Source: an uncultured Planctomycetaceae bacterium (GTDB lineage: Bacteria; Planctomycetota; Planctomycetia; Planctomycetales; Planctomycetaceae). From it: 15,710 nucleotides of DNA. Below are positions 7,642 through 15,587 of this stretch, piece by piece (the stretch's first letter is position 1; every line of letters starts with the position of its first letter). Where the stretch lies: NCBI GenBank assembly GCA_903823545.1, contig CAIJTL010000934.1:1-15710 (forward strand). Reading direction: 5' to 3'. The position numbers and the translations under genes were made by a program. The notes under the pieces are model-generated. The model was not told the DNA's origin. It made no database searches and worked only from the letters and a program-made list of their open reading frames with translations.

Positions 7642-10600
7642 ATGCGCATTGGATCTTGGTTGAAGAACTGGCCACGACGTCGGAACTCATCGGTGGCGTC
7701 AGTCGCAGTTCCCGCTCAGTCAGAGCGGCTGGAACCACGTGCATTATTGTCGGGTTCTGCCTTGGTTGTCGGGACCGAACTCAACATCCACTTGGATACC
7801 AACCAGAACGTGCGCCTCAGTTCGTTCAACGGCAACGTGTTGTTGGAAACTTCCAGCAACGGCGGCTTGCTACAACCGCTGGCTAGCATCGGGAGTGTTC
7901 CGGCTAGTTCGATCCAATCCATCGTGATCACCGGCGGCGATCTGGAAAACAGCATCGACCTCAGCCCCGTCCTGGCGGCGAACTACACGAACTTGAGAAC
8001 GATCAACGTCAACGCCGGTAACGGCGACGATTCGATCACCGGCAGCAACGACTTCGCTGACAACATTCATGGCGGCGATGGCAATGACACAATCGATGGC
8101 CAAGGTGGCAACGATACGCTCAACGGTGGCGACGGTGCTGACGTCATCCGGGGTGGTAGCGGTAACAACAACGTTCTCGGTGGCGATGGCACAGACAACA
8201 TCACGACAAGCGGCGGCAATGACACAGTCGATGCCGGTAACGGCAGTGACATCGTTGATCTTGGTGACGGAGACGACAGCCTCTTCGCTGGCAACGGTGA
8301 AGACTCTGTGCAAGGTGGTAACGGCAACGACACGCTCAATGGCGACGGCGGAGCCGACACGATTGATGGTGGCGCGGGCGATGACTCGATCCTCGGCGGA
8401 GAACTGCGCGACTCGCTCACCGGCGGAACGGGCAACGACACGATCAACGGCCAAGCGGGCAATGACACGATTGATGGTGGAACGGGAAACGATTCACTCC
8501 TCGGTGGAGTAGGCAACGATTCGCTCACTGGCCAGGCGGGGACAGACACACTCAATGGAGACGCGGGAAACGACCGGCTCTTTGGTGGTGATGATGCAGA
8601 TCAAGTCTTGGGCGGTTCAGGAAACGACTTCGAGAATGGCGGGCTGGGCGATGACCTCATCCAAGGACAAGCTGGCCAAGACACATTGATCGGCGGCGGC
8701 GGTGCAGACACGATGAATGGCGGCACTGGCAACGACTTCATGTATAGCGCGTTGCCGGACATCGTGATTGCCGCGACGGGATCAATCGCCGAACAAAATA
8801 CCGGCACAAACGCCTTGAGCTTCGTGGTCACGTTGACTGCACCTGCACTTGAGACTGTGACGGTCGATTTTGCGACACAAGATGGGACAGCGACCGCTGG
8901 CGCAGATTACGTCAGCACGTTCGGCACGTTGACGTTCGCTCCCGGAACCACGACGCAGACGATCTCGGTCAACGTGCTTGGCGACACCACCCAAGAAGGG
9001 GACGAAACATTTAATATTGCCTTGTCAAATCCCACGAATGGGCAAATTGGTCGAGCACAGGGCCTAGCCACGATCATCGACGACGATGCACCGGGCGTCT
9101 TGGGGACGATCTCGATTAACGATGTCACAATCCTCGAAGGTGATGCCGGTACGTCGAACGCGAACTTCACAGTGACGTTGTCTCAGGCATCAACGCAGAC
9201 GGTCACCGCGAACTTCACAACTCAGAACGGAACTGCTCTCGCGCCGCAGGATTATCAAACGACAACGGGCACAGTCACGTTTGCTCCCGGCCAAACGAGC
9301 CAAACGATTTCGATCCCGATTGTCGGCGATACCGTTGTCGAATCGACGGAATTCTTCTTCGTGCAACTTTCCAACTTGGTCAACGTCACGGGACTCGACA
9401 TTCAAGGAGTCTGCACCATCAACGATGGTCCCAGCGGACTCACATCAGGTGTTTCCAATCTGGTGAACACGATCACGTTTGATGAAGTCCCAACGCAACC
9501 GATTGATGGCCTCTCGGTCGAAGGCACGACCTTCTCCTTCACCGTTGGTGGTGTGCCCAGCACCGATGCCATCTTTAATACTTCGACCGGACCTTCGCTC
9601 ACGACGGTGATCCAGCCGCCGAACTTGGAGGGGACTTCATCCGGTGTGCTGACAATGAACTTTGCAACTCCGATCGTGACGCTCAGCTTCGGCATCGCTC
9701 GCAGCACAACGGTGCCCTCAATTCCCATCGGCGTGCGAGTGCAGCTCTTCGACTCGGCAAACACCTTGGTTCAAACGACTGACGTCCCATTGACCGTGAT
9801 TAACCTCTTCGTCGAAGGGACGTTCTCGTACTCAGGGACTCCGATCGTTCGAGCTGTGGCGGACTTCTCGATCGCCGGTGGTGGTGGCGGCACTCGCTTC
9901 GCGATGGACAACCTCACGACCGACGACAATGTGTTGCCACCTCCGCCTCCGCCACCGCCTCCGCCACCTCCACCACCAGTCGTCACCTCCGATACGCAGG
10001 GTGACACCTTCATCGGCGGAGACGGAGAGGATACGGTTTTGGGGAGTCCGTTCGCTGACGTCATCAACGGCGGAGTCGGCAACGATCTGGTCAACGCTGG
10101 AGCGGGGGATGACTCCATTCAAGGGGGGGCGGGGAATGACACTCTGTTTGGTGAAGATGGTGATGACACACTTAACGGCCAATCTGGCACCGATGTGTTG
10201 GATGGTGGCAACGGCCATGACACGGTCATCTGGGAGGGTGCCGGTAGCGGTAACGATTCCTTGGGAGACACGGTCGGTGACAACACATTGCTGGTCAACG
10301 GCAACGGTGCGAGCAACATCTTCAGCGTGGGCCAGAACGCGAACGGCTTGCTGACGATCAGTGAGTTGGGCAAGTCAGTCACGGTCGGGCCGACCTTCAA
10401 CACGATCACGCTCAACGCGGGGACTGGCGATGACACCGTCAACGTCGGTGACCTGTCACTGGTCAACGGCGTGCTGCTCTCGATTCAAGGGGGCAGCGGC
10501 GATGACTTACTGAGTGCTGTCGGTAGTCCAATTGAGAACGTGCGACTGAGCATGGATGGTGGCGACGGGAACGACACTGTTCTTGGTGGCCTTGGTGATG

Positions 10601-11358
10601 AGACGTTGCTGGGGAGTGCTGGGAGGGACTCACTCAACGGTGGCGGCGGGAATGACACGCTCAGCGGCGGAATCGGTAACGACACCGTCGATGGCGGAGC
10701 GGGGAATGATTCCGTCGATGGCGATGTGGGACAAGACATCGTCCGTGGTGGTGACGGAGACGACATCGCCAACGGTGGCGTCGGTGACGATACCGTCGAT
10801 GGCGGTGCCGGAAACGACACGCTCAGCGGCAACGATGGGAGCGACAGCCTGTTGGGTGCGGTCGGCAACGACAGTCTGCTCGGCGGAAACGGACTCGATA
10901 CGCTCAGCGGCGGTGACGGCAACGACACGCTCGATGGCGGGTTCAATAACGACTCTCTGTCAGGCGGCACCGGGGATGACAAGATTCGTGGCGATCACGG
11001 TAACGACTTCATCTCTGGCGACGATGGCAATGACACCATCAACGGCGGTGATGGCAACGACTTGATCGTAGCAGGACTCGGCAACGACCTCGTCGCTGGA
11101 GCCGACGGCGATGACACAATCAACGGAGCGGCTGGTAACGACATCCTGGTCGGCGGCGATGGCAACGACAACATCCGTGGCGGCGGCGGCAGTGATATCG
11201 TTCTTGGCCAAGACGGCGATGACAACATCGACGGCCAAGGCGGAACCGACACAGTCGCTGGCAATCAAGGCAACGATGTGATTGCCGATCCGCTCGCCGA
11301 GATTCACGAAGCGTTTACGCTCTCGTTGGAAATCCTCGATCGGTTGAATGCGCTGTGA
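7642..11358 (+). CDS. LEPR-XLL RTX repeat protein, copy 1 (Calx-beta and jelly-roll centre)
   Basis: A 1238-residue, Asp/Gly/Asn-rich protein. The N-terminus MRIGSWLKNWPRRRN and LEPRALLSG (30-38) match the planctomycete LEPR-XLL motif of large surface proteins; there is no ordinary signal peptide. RTX nonapeptides (GGxGxDxUx, calcium-binding beta-roll) fill about 125-372. Two Calx-beta domains follow (about 377-484 and 488-595, each with the DYxxTxGTxTFxxG pattern). A jelly-roll-like domain (about 609-763) starts ITFDE and ends RFAMDNL. A run of 14 prolines (766-779) leads to a second RTX block (787-1212), which is interrupted at about 860-973 by a beta-rich insert opening TVIWEGAGSGND. The 25-residue tail begins IADPLAEIHE and ends LNAL. 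Adhesion, matrix or cell-surface function is likely. Many RTX proteins leave by type I secretion, but no such genes are present, and the LEPR-XLL export route is not established. The gene is paralogous to copy 2 downstream. Confidence 0.9.
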   Translation: MRIGSWLKNWPRRRNSSVASVAVPAQSERLEPRALLSGSALVVGTELNIHLDTNQNVRLSSFNGNVLLETSSNGGLLQPLASIGSVPASSIQSIVITGGDLENSIDLSPVLAANYTNLRTINVNAGNGDDSITGSNDFADNIHGGDGNDTIDGQGGNDTLNGGDGADVIRGGSGNNNVLGGDGTDNITTSGGNDTVDAGNGSDIVDLGDGDDSLFAGNGEDSVQGGNGNDTLNGDGGADTIDGGAGDDSILGGELRDSLTGGTGNDTINGQAGNDTIDGGTGNDSLLGGVGNDSLTGQAGTDTLNGDAGNDRLFGGDDADQVLGGSGNDFENGGLGDDLIQGQAGQDTLIGGGGADTMNGGTGNDFMYSALPDIVIAATGSIAEQNTGTNALSFVVTLTAPALETVTVDFATQDGTATAGADYVSTFGTLTFAPGTTTQTISVNVLGDTTQEGDETFNIALSNPTNGQIGRAQGLATIIDDDAPGVLGTISINDVTILEGDAGTSNANFTVTLSQASTQTVTANFTTQNGTALAPQDYQTTTGTVTFAPGQTSQTISIPIVGDTVVESTEFFFVQLSNLVNVTGLDIQGVCTINDGPSGLTSGVSNLVNTITFDEVPTQPIDGLSVEGTTFSFTVGGVPSTDAIFNTSTGPSLTTVIQPPNLEGTSSGVLTMNFATPIVTLSFGIARSTTVPSIPIGVRVQLFDSANTLVQTTDVPLTVINLFVEGTFSYSGTPIVRAVADFSIAGGGGGTRFAMDNLTTDDNVLPPPPPPPPPPPPPPVVTSDTQGDTFIGGDGEDTVLGSPFADVINGGVGNDLVNAGAGDDSIQGGAGNDTLFGEDGDDTLNGQSGTDVLDGGNGHDTVIWEGAGSGNDSLGDTVGDNTLLVNGNGASNIFSVGQNANGLLTISELGKSVTVGPTFNTITLNAGTGDDTVNVGDLSLVNGVLLSIQGGSGDDLLSAVGSPIENVRLSMDGGDGNDTVLGGLGDETLLGSAGRDSLNGGGGNDTLSGGIGNDTVDGGAGNDSVDGDVGQDIVRGGDGDDIANGGVGDDTVDGGAGNDTLSGNDGSDSLLGAVGNDSLLGGNGLDTLSGGDGNDTLDGGFNNDSLSGGTGDDKIRGDHGNDFISGDDGNDTINGGDGNDLIVAGLGNDLVAGADGDDTINGAAGNDILVGGDGNDNIRGGGGSDIVLGQDGDDNIDGQGGTDTVAGNQGNDVIADPLAEIHEAFTLSLEILDRLNAL
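8014..8750 (+). repeat. First RTX nonapeptide array of copy 1
   Basis: Tandem 27-base units encode GGxGND(T/S)(I/L)x-type nonapeptides, starting at NAGNGDDSITG and ending at GGTGNDFMYS. The DNA repeats are diverged at codon third positions, which indicates selection on the protein. The same bias removes stops from other frames and explains the long open frames on the opposite strand. Confidence 0.9.
9937..9978 (+). repeat. Polyproline hinge, copy 1
   Basis: Fourteen consecutive proline codons in mixed CCA/CCT/CCG usage lie between the jelly-roll-like domain and the second RTX block. They probably form a stiff linker. Proline runs stall ribosomes, so EF-P would be expected to be needed. Confidence 0.9.
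10015..11277 (+). repeat. Second RTX nonapeptide array of copy 1
   Basis: RTX units run from GGDGEDTVLG to the C-terminal tail, with a beta-rich non-RTX insert at about 10219-10560. This block is nearly collinear with that of copy 2: 459 residues follow the proline run in copy 1 and 455 in copy 2. Confidence 0.9.
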
Positions 11359-11387
11359 GACATACATGGAGTTAAAAGACGGGGCAA

Positions 11388-11488
11388 TTGATCGTTGGTT
11401 ATTGGTCGTTGGTCATTGATCATCGGGTGAAGAGAACTCTTCGACCTCCGAAATGTCCAATGACCGATGATCAATAACCAACGACAAA
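11388..11488 (+). repeat. Inverted arrays of a TTGRTYR heptamer forming a 27-bp stem
   Basis: The left array is five phased heptamers (TTGATCG, TTGGTTA, TTGGTCG, TTGGTCA, TTGATCA; 11388-11422). The right array has the same unit on the other strand (TGTCCAA, TGACCGA, TGATCAA, TAACCAA, CGACAAA; 11454-11488). Arms 11392-11418 and 11458-11484 pair over all 27 positions, 24 Watson-Crick and 3 G-U, when read as plus-strand RNA. A small hairpin GAAGAG/CTCTTC (11429-11442) sits in the loop. It lies 30 bases after the stop of RTX copy 1, hence in its 3' untranslated region. Confidence 0.8.
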
Positions 11489-11514
11489 TCTCTTCTCTTG
11501 TCTTCTCTGCCCAT

Positions 11515-11555
11515 ATCAGCCCGGTGACCTGAACTCACCGGGCTGATTTCGTTTC
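11515..11555 (+). terminator. Hairpin terminator of RTX copy 1
   Basis: A perfect 13-bp stem, ATCAGCCCGGTGA (11515-11527) with TCACCGGGCTGAT (11535-11547), has a 7-base loop and is followed by TTCGTTT. It is a good intrinsic terminator except that the T run is interrupted. Confidence 0.8.
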
Positions 11556-11600
11556 TGGACGACTGCCAGCGGTTACGGTCGTTCGGCTCATACGGCTGGT

Positions 11601-11909
11601 ATCGGTTGTGACCAATCTGCATGAGGCTCGGCGTGTAGCGAGCCGGAATAGATTTGTCGCGCGGAGCGATCATCCGGGCCGATAGCTCACCCTGAGAACC
11701 CGTCTGTTCGTTCTATCCAGGATGACCAATCTCTTGCCGATGACCGGCGAGACCTGAGAAACCCGGTCAGAACGAACGTGTGGATTACGTCATACGCCGT
11801 GCCTGCGGAGCAATTCCGGAGCGTTCGGCATCAACGACTGTTCGGAGCACATCGGGCCGGTGGTTCGATGTGATTGTTTGGGAAGCCATCCCTGCAAGGA
11901 GGAGCGATC
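11601..11909 (+). promoter_or_regulatory. Duplicated long leader of RTX copy 2
   Basis: This is the counterpart of the copy 1 leader. Its hairpin (11614-11654) has a perfect inner stem GGCTCG/CGAGCC (11625-11630, 11639-11644) inside AATCT/AGATT. At the equivalent positions copy 1 keeps pairing through changes on both sides at two inner pairs (G-C to U-G). Relative to copy 1 the leader is 8 bases longer overall. No promoter could be assigned. Confidence 0.6.
11896..11902 (+). promoter_or_regulatory. Ribosome binding site deciding the start of RTX copy 2
   Basis: AAGGAGG lies 7 bases before the ATG at 11910, exactly as in copy 1. It rules out the in-frame upstream start at 11874, which would add 12 residues not found in copy 1. 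Confidence 0.9.
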
Positions 11910-14900
11910 ATGCGCATCGGATCTTGGTTGAAGAACTGGCCTCGACGTCGAAACTCTGTCTTGGCGTCAGCCAAAGTTCCCGCGCAAGCCGAGCAGCTTG
12001 AAACTCGCTCACTGCTTTCGGGGTCCGCGCTGATCGTTGGCACTGAGCTCAACATTCATCTCGACACCAATCAGAACGTGAGTGTCGGTTCTTTCAACGG
12101 CAACTTGTTGGTGCAGACTTCGAGCAACGGCGGGATATTGAAACCGCTCACAAGCTTAGGGAGCGTTCCGGCCAGCTCGATCCACTCGATCGTGATTACG
12201 GGTGGCGATCTTGAAAACAATATCGATCTCAGCCCAGTCCTCGCGGCGAACTTTACGAGCCTAACGAGTATCAGCGTCAACGCCGGCAACGGCGACGACT
12301 CGATCACCGGCAGCAACGACTTTCGAGACAGCATCCTCGGCGGCGACGGCAGCGACACGATCGACGGCCAAGGTGGCGATGACACGCTCAATGGGGGTGA
12401 CGGTGCTGACAGTATTCGTGCTGGGACTGGTAACGACAGTGTGCTCGGTGGTGACGGCACTGATTCGATCACAGCCGGTGACGGCAATGATACGGTTCTC
12501 GCCGGCAACGGCAGCGATACCGTCGATGCTGGCAACGGTGACGACAGCGTCATGGCCGCGAACGGCGAAGACTCGCTGTTGGGTGGCAACGGCAACGACA
12601 CACTCAACGGCGACGGTGGCACAGACACCATCGACGGCCAAGCGGGGAATGATTCAATCATCGGCGGCGAGAAAAACGACTCGCTCCTTGGCGGCGTCGG
12701 TAACGACACCATCGATGGCCAAGCGGGCAACGACCTCGTCAGCGGTCAAGCAGGCGATGACAGCTTGCTCGGTGGATCCGGCAATGACCGCCTCCAGGGC
12801 GACGATGGGAACGACCTTGTGAATGGCGGTAGTGGCAATGACACGATCGAAGGGGGCAGCGGAAACGACCGCCTGCTCGGTGGCAGTGATAACGATGCGA
12901 TCTACGACGATTTTGAATCAGCCCCGAACAGTGGTAGCGGTGCAGATACTTTGCTTGGCCAAGCAGGTAATGATTCACTGTTTGGATTGGGTGGCCCTGA
13001 CTCGTTGGATGGCGGTGCCGGAAACGACTTGTTGCGGACGACGAACACGGCCCCCGTCGTGTTGCCGACATTCTCGGTTGATTCAGTGACTCTGGCCGCA
13101 GAAGGTGATACCGGAACGCAAGTCGCGACCTTTACGATCACGCTTTCGCAACCGGCCACTGGTATCGAACAAGTCAGCTATGCCACTGCCGATGGTCCTG
13201 CGCTTGCAGGTTCCGACTACGTTGCCACGAGTGGAACAGTCCAATTTGCTGCGGGGCAAACCACAGCAACATTCACTGTGACTGTGAATGGCGATGTGAG
13301 AATCGAAGGAAATGAATTCTTCTTGGTCAATCTGACCAATCCAGTTGGTGGTACTGCCATCTCAGTCTCTCAAGGCTTTTGCTTAATCACGGATGACGAC
13401 CCTTTGCGACTCTTTGGAGTCTCAAACGGTGTAATCAATGAGATTGATCCGACTACAGGCGCGGTACTGAATTCGTTTCCTGCTCCCGTCGCTAATGCCA
13501 CTGGTCCGGCTGGACTGGCCTACGACGGAACCTCGGTCTTCTTCCTAATCGGCAATAATCCGGTTTACGAACTTAACCCCAACACCGGCGCGATCATCAC
13601 GACACACACAATCGTGGGACTAAATGGCAATGTTGATGCGATCGCGACGCTGAATGGCAACGTCTACATCATGGTTTATGCTGGTGTTGGTGCGGGCGAC
13701 ATCGTGATCGCGAATCTGACGACGGATACCGTGACTAGTATCCTCGACATCGACGGGCTCAATCCAGGCAACAGCATCATTGGCGGGTTAGGTGCCGTGA
13801 GTGGCGGTGGTCCTGATGTGTTGGTGGCAACAGACTTCGGTAACAACCGAGTTCACCTGATTGATCCAGCGACGGGACTGATCTCGTTCTCATTCACACC
13901 CTCCACCGGGCGAGGCAACTCGTATCTCGGAGCCGCGGGTATCAATGGTGAGATCTACTTGGGTTCGACGAACGGCTTCATCGATGTCTTTAGTCGAACA
14001 GGAGTGCTTGTCAGATCGATGTCCGTTCCTGGCTCGTCATTTTCGGCACTCGGCGGTGACGGCATCGTCAACAACGCCACACCACCTACACCTCCACCTC
14101 CACCGCCACCTCCACCGCCACCGCCAGGCCCGCAGGCTGATACACTCATCGGTGGCGAAGGCAACGACACACTCATTGCGACGGACACCGACGACTTCAT
14201 CAGCGGCGGAGCAGGTGACGATTCAGTCAACGCAGGTGCGGGTAACGACAGCGTATTGGGAGGAGCGGGAAACGATACGCTCAATGGCCAAGATGGCGAT
14301 GACACGCTCAACGGCCAGGGAGGCGTTGATTCAATCAATGGTGGTAACGGCCACGACACCGTCATCTGGGAAGGGGCTGGCAGCGGTAACGATGTTTTGG
14401 GGGACACGGATGGGGACAATACGTTGCTGGTCAACGGTAACGGAGCGAGCAACGTCTTCAGCGTGGGACAGAACGCGAATGGTTTGTTGACCGTGAGTGA
14501 GTTTGGTCGCACGGTCACAGTCGGGCCGACCTTCAACAGCGTGTTTATCAACAGTGGTAGCGGCGATGACACGGTCAACGTCGGTGACCTGTCGCTGGTC
14601 AACGGCGTGCTGCTCTCGATTCAAGGTGGCAGCGGCGATGACCTGCTGAGTGCCGTCGGCAGCCCGATTGGGAACGTCCGGTTGATCATGGACGGTGGCG
14701 ATGGGAACGACACGGTCAATGGCGGCCTCGGGGATGAGACGTTACTCGGTAGCGCTGGCAAGGACGTGCTCAACGGTGGCGGCGGGAATGACACGCTCAG
14801 CGGTGGGCTTGGCAATGACACCGTCGATGGCGGAGCGGGTAACGACTCCGTCGATGGGAACGAAGGCCAAGACACTGTGCGTGGTGGTGACGGAGACGAT

Positions 14901-15494
14901 ATCGCGAATGGCGGTCTCGGCGACGACACGGTCGATGGCGGGCTTGGCAACGACACGCTCAATGGCAACGAGGGTGACGACAGTCTGTTGGGGCTGACCG
15001 GTAACGACAGCCTGCTTGGCGGTAACGGACTCGATACGCTCGGCGGTGGCGACGGTGATGACACGCTCGATGGCGGGTTTAACAATGACTTGATTGTCGG
15101 TGGCGTTGGTAATGACAAGATCCGAGGCGATCACGGCAACGACACGATCTCCGGTGACGATGGGGATGACACTATCAATGGCGGCGACGGCAATGACGTG
15201 ATCATGGCTGGAGCGGGCAAAGATCTCGTTGATGGAGCCGATGGCGATGACACGATCAACGGAGCGGCTGGCGACGACATCCTGGTTGGCGGTGACGGCA
15301 ACGACAACATCCGAGGTGGCGGTGGCAGCGATATCGTTCTTGGCCAAGACGGTGATGACAACCTTGATGGCCAAGGTGGAACGGACACCGTCGCAGGCAA
15401 CCAAGGAGTCGATCTGATTGCCGACCCGCTCGCCGAGATTCACGAGTTGTTTGCACTCTCGACTGACATCCTCGACAAGCTCAATGCCTTGTGA
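11910..15494 (+). CDS. LEPR-XLL-like RTX repeat protein, copy 2 (Calx-beta and propeller centre)
   Basis: A 1194-residue paralogue of the preceding gene. The N-terminus is nearly the same (MRIGSWLKNWPRRRN), but the LEPR motif has drifted to LETRSLLSG (30-38). RTX block 1 covers about 125-375. A single Calx-beta domain (about 387-495, ending QGFCLITDDD) most resembles the second Calx-beta domain of copy 1 (QGVCTINDG). Next is a region of about 220 residues (499-721) with repeated blade-like patterns such as INEIDPTTGAVL, VYELNPNTGAII and VHLIDPATGLIS, read as a beta-propeller of the PQQ/YVTN/NHL type. Twelve prolines (728-739) lead to RTX block 2 (about 743-1168), with the same beta-rich insert (about 815-930), and to the tail IADPLAEIHE...LNAL. 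Copies 1 and 2 probably have the same location and calcium-dependent scaffold but different central ligands. It has its own leader, ribosome site and terminator, so it can be expressed independently. Confidence 0.9.
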   Translation: MRIGSWLKNWPRRRNSVLASAKVPAQAEQLETRSLLSGSALIVGTELNIHLDTNQNVSVGSFNGNLLVQTSSNGGILKPLTSLGSVPASSIHSIVITGGDLENNIDLSPVLAANFTSLTSISVNAGNGDDSITGSNDFRDSILGGDGSDTIDGQGGDDTLNGGDGADSIRAGTGNDSVLGGDGTDSITAGDGNDTVLAGNGSDTVDAGNGDDSVMAANGEDSLLGGNGNDTLNGDGGTDTIDGQAGNDSIIGGEKNDSLLGGVGNDTIDGQAGNDLVSGQAGDDSLLGGSGNDRLQGDDGNDLVNGGSGNDTIEGGSGNDRLLGGSDNDAIYDDFESAPNSGSGADTLLGQAGNDSLFGLGGPDSLDGGAGNDLLRTTNTAPVVLPTFSVDSVTLAAEGDTGTQVATFTITLSQPATGIEQVSYATADGPALAGSDYVATSGTVQFAAGQTTATFTVTVNGDVRIEGNEFFLVNLTNPVGGTAISVSQGFCLITDDDPLRLFGVSNGVINEIDPTTGAVLNSFPAPVANATGPAGLAYDGTSVFFLIGNNPVYELNPNTGAIITTHTIVGLNGNVDAIATLNGNVYIMVYAGVGAGDIVIANLTTDTVTSILDIDGLNPGNSIIGGLGAVSGGGPDVLVATDFGNNRVHLIDPATGLISFSFTPSTGRGNSYLGAAGINGEIYLGSTNGFIDVFSRTGVLVRSMSVPGSSFSALGGDGIVNNATPPTPPPPPPPPPPPPGPQADTLIGGEGNDTLIATDTDDFISGGAGDDSVNAGAGNDSVLGGAGNDTLNGQDGDDTLNGQGGVDSINGGNGHDTVIWEGAGSGNDVLGDTDGDNTLLVNGNGASNVFSVGQNANGLLTVSEFGRTVTVGPTFNSVFINSGSGDDTVNVGDLSLVNGVLLSIQGGSGDDLLSAVGSPIGNVRLIMDGGDGNDTVNGGLGDETLLGSAGKDVLNGGGGNDTLSGGLGNDTVDGGAGNDSVDGNEGQDTVRGGDGDDIANGGLGDDTVDGGLGNDTLNGNEGDDSLLGLTGNDSLLGGNGLDTLGGGDGDDTLDGGFNNDLIVGGVGNDKIRGDHGNDTISGDDGDDTINGGDGNDVIMAGAGKDLVDGADGDDTINGAAGDDILVGGDGNDNIRGGGGSDIVLGQDGDDNLDGQGGTDTVAGNQGVDLIADPLAEIHELFALSTDILDKLNAL
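12282..13034 (+). repeat. First RTX nonapeptide array of copy 2
   Basis: Calcium-binding nonapeptide repeats run from NAGNGDDSITG to GGAGNDLLRT and correspond to the first array of copy 1, with scattered substitutions. They are interrupted near 12900-12950 by a short non-repeat stretch (IYDDFESAPNSGSG). Confidence 0.88.
14091..14126 (+). repeat. Polyproline hinge, copy 2
   Basis: Twelve consecutive proline codons, preceded by PPT, join the propeller-like region to the second RTX block. The position is equivalent to the 14-proline run of copy 1. Confidence 0.9.
14142..15416 (+). repeat. Second RTX nonapeptide array of copy 2
   Basis: RTX units run from GGEGNDTLIA to the C-terminal tail, interrupted at about 14352-14698 by the beta-rich insert shared with copy 1. 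Long stretches between the insert and the tail match copy 1 residue for residue. Confidence 0.88.
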
Positions 15495-15547
15495 GATTAA
15501 GTACGAGTGAACGATCGACGTTGTTGTGTGTCGGCCATTTGAAAAAG

Positions 15548-15575
15548 AGCCAAATGACTGATGCTCAATGACCGA
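15548..15575 (+). repeat. Heptamer-repeat remnant after RTX copy 2
   Basis: Four phased heptamers (AGCCAAA, TGACTGA, TGCTCAA, TGACCGA) correspond to the right-hand array downstream of copy 1. The left-hand array is absent here. A short CATTTG/CAAATG hairpin overlaps its start. Confidence 0.6.
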
Positions 15576-15587
15576 GGTCGGAAAAAA

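Larger units (their letters stand above)
11359..11600. other. Spacer between the two RTX cassettes
   Basis: About 240 bases hold a heptamer-repeat inverted element (11388-11488), a pyrimidine-rich stretch and a strong hairpin terminator (11515-11547). The frame read on the minus strand at 11413-11673 crosses both hairpins and is not thought to be a gene. Confidence 0.7.

Noticed and set aside
11388..11488. Transposon or insertion-sequence end
   Set aside because: The inverted arms enclose only 39 bases, no transposase or target-site duplication is visible, and the heptamer phasing argues for a tandem-repeat origin.
11413..11673. 86-codon minus-strand frame between the RTX genes
   Set aside because: It runs through the heptamer stem, the terminator and the copy 2 leader hairpin, which explain this sequence better than a gene.
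11874..11909. Upstream start for RTX copy 2
   Set aside because: The 12 extra residues are absent from copy 1, and AAGGAGG is correctly spaced only for the ATG at 11910.
8014..15416. CRISPR array suggested by dense short repeats
   Set aside because: Repeats are contiguous 27-base coding units in one frame with no unique spacers, and no cas genes are present.
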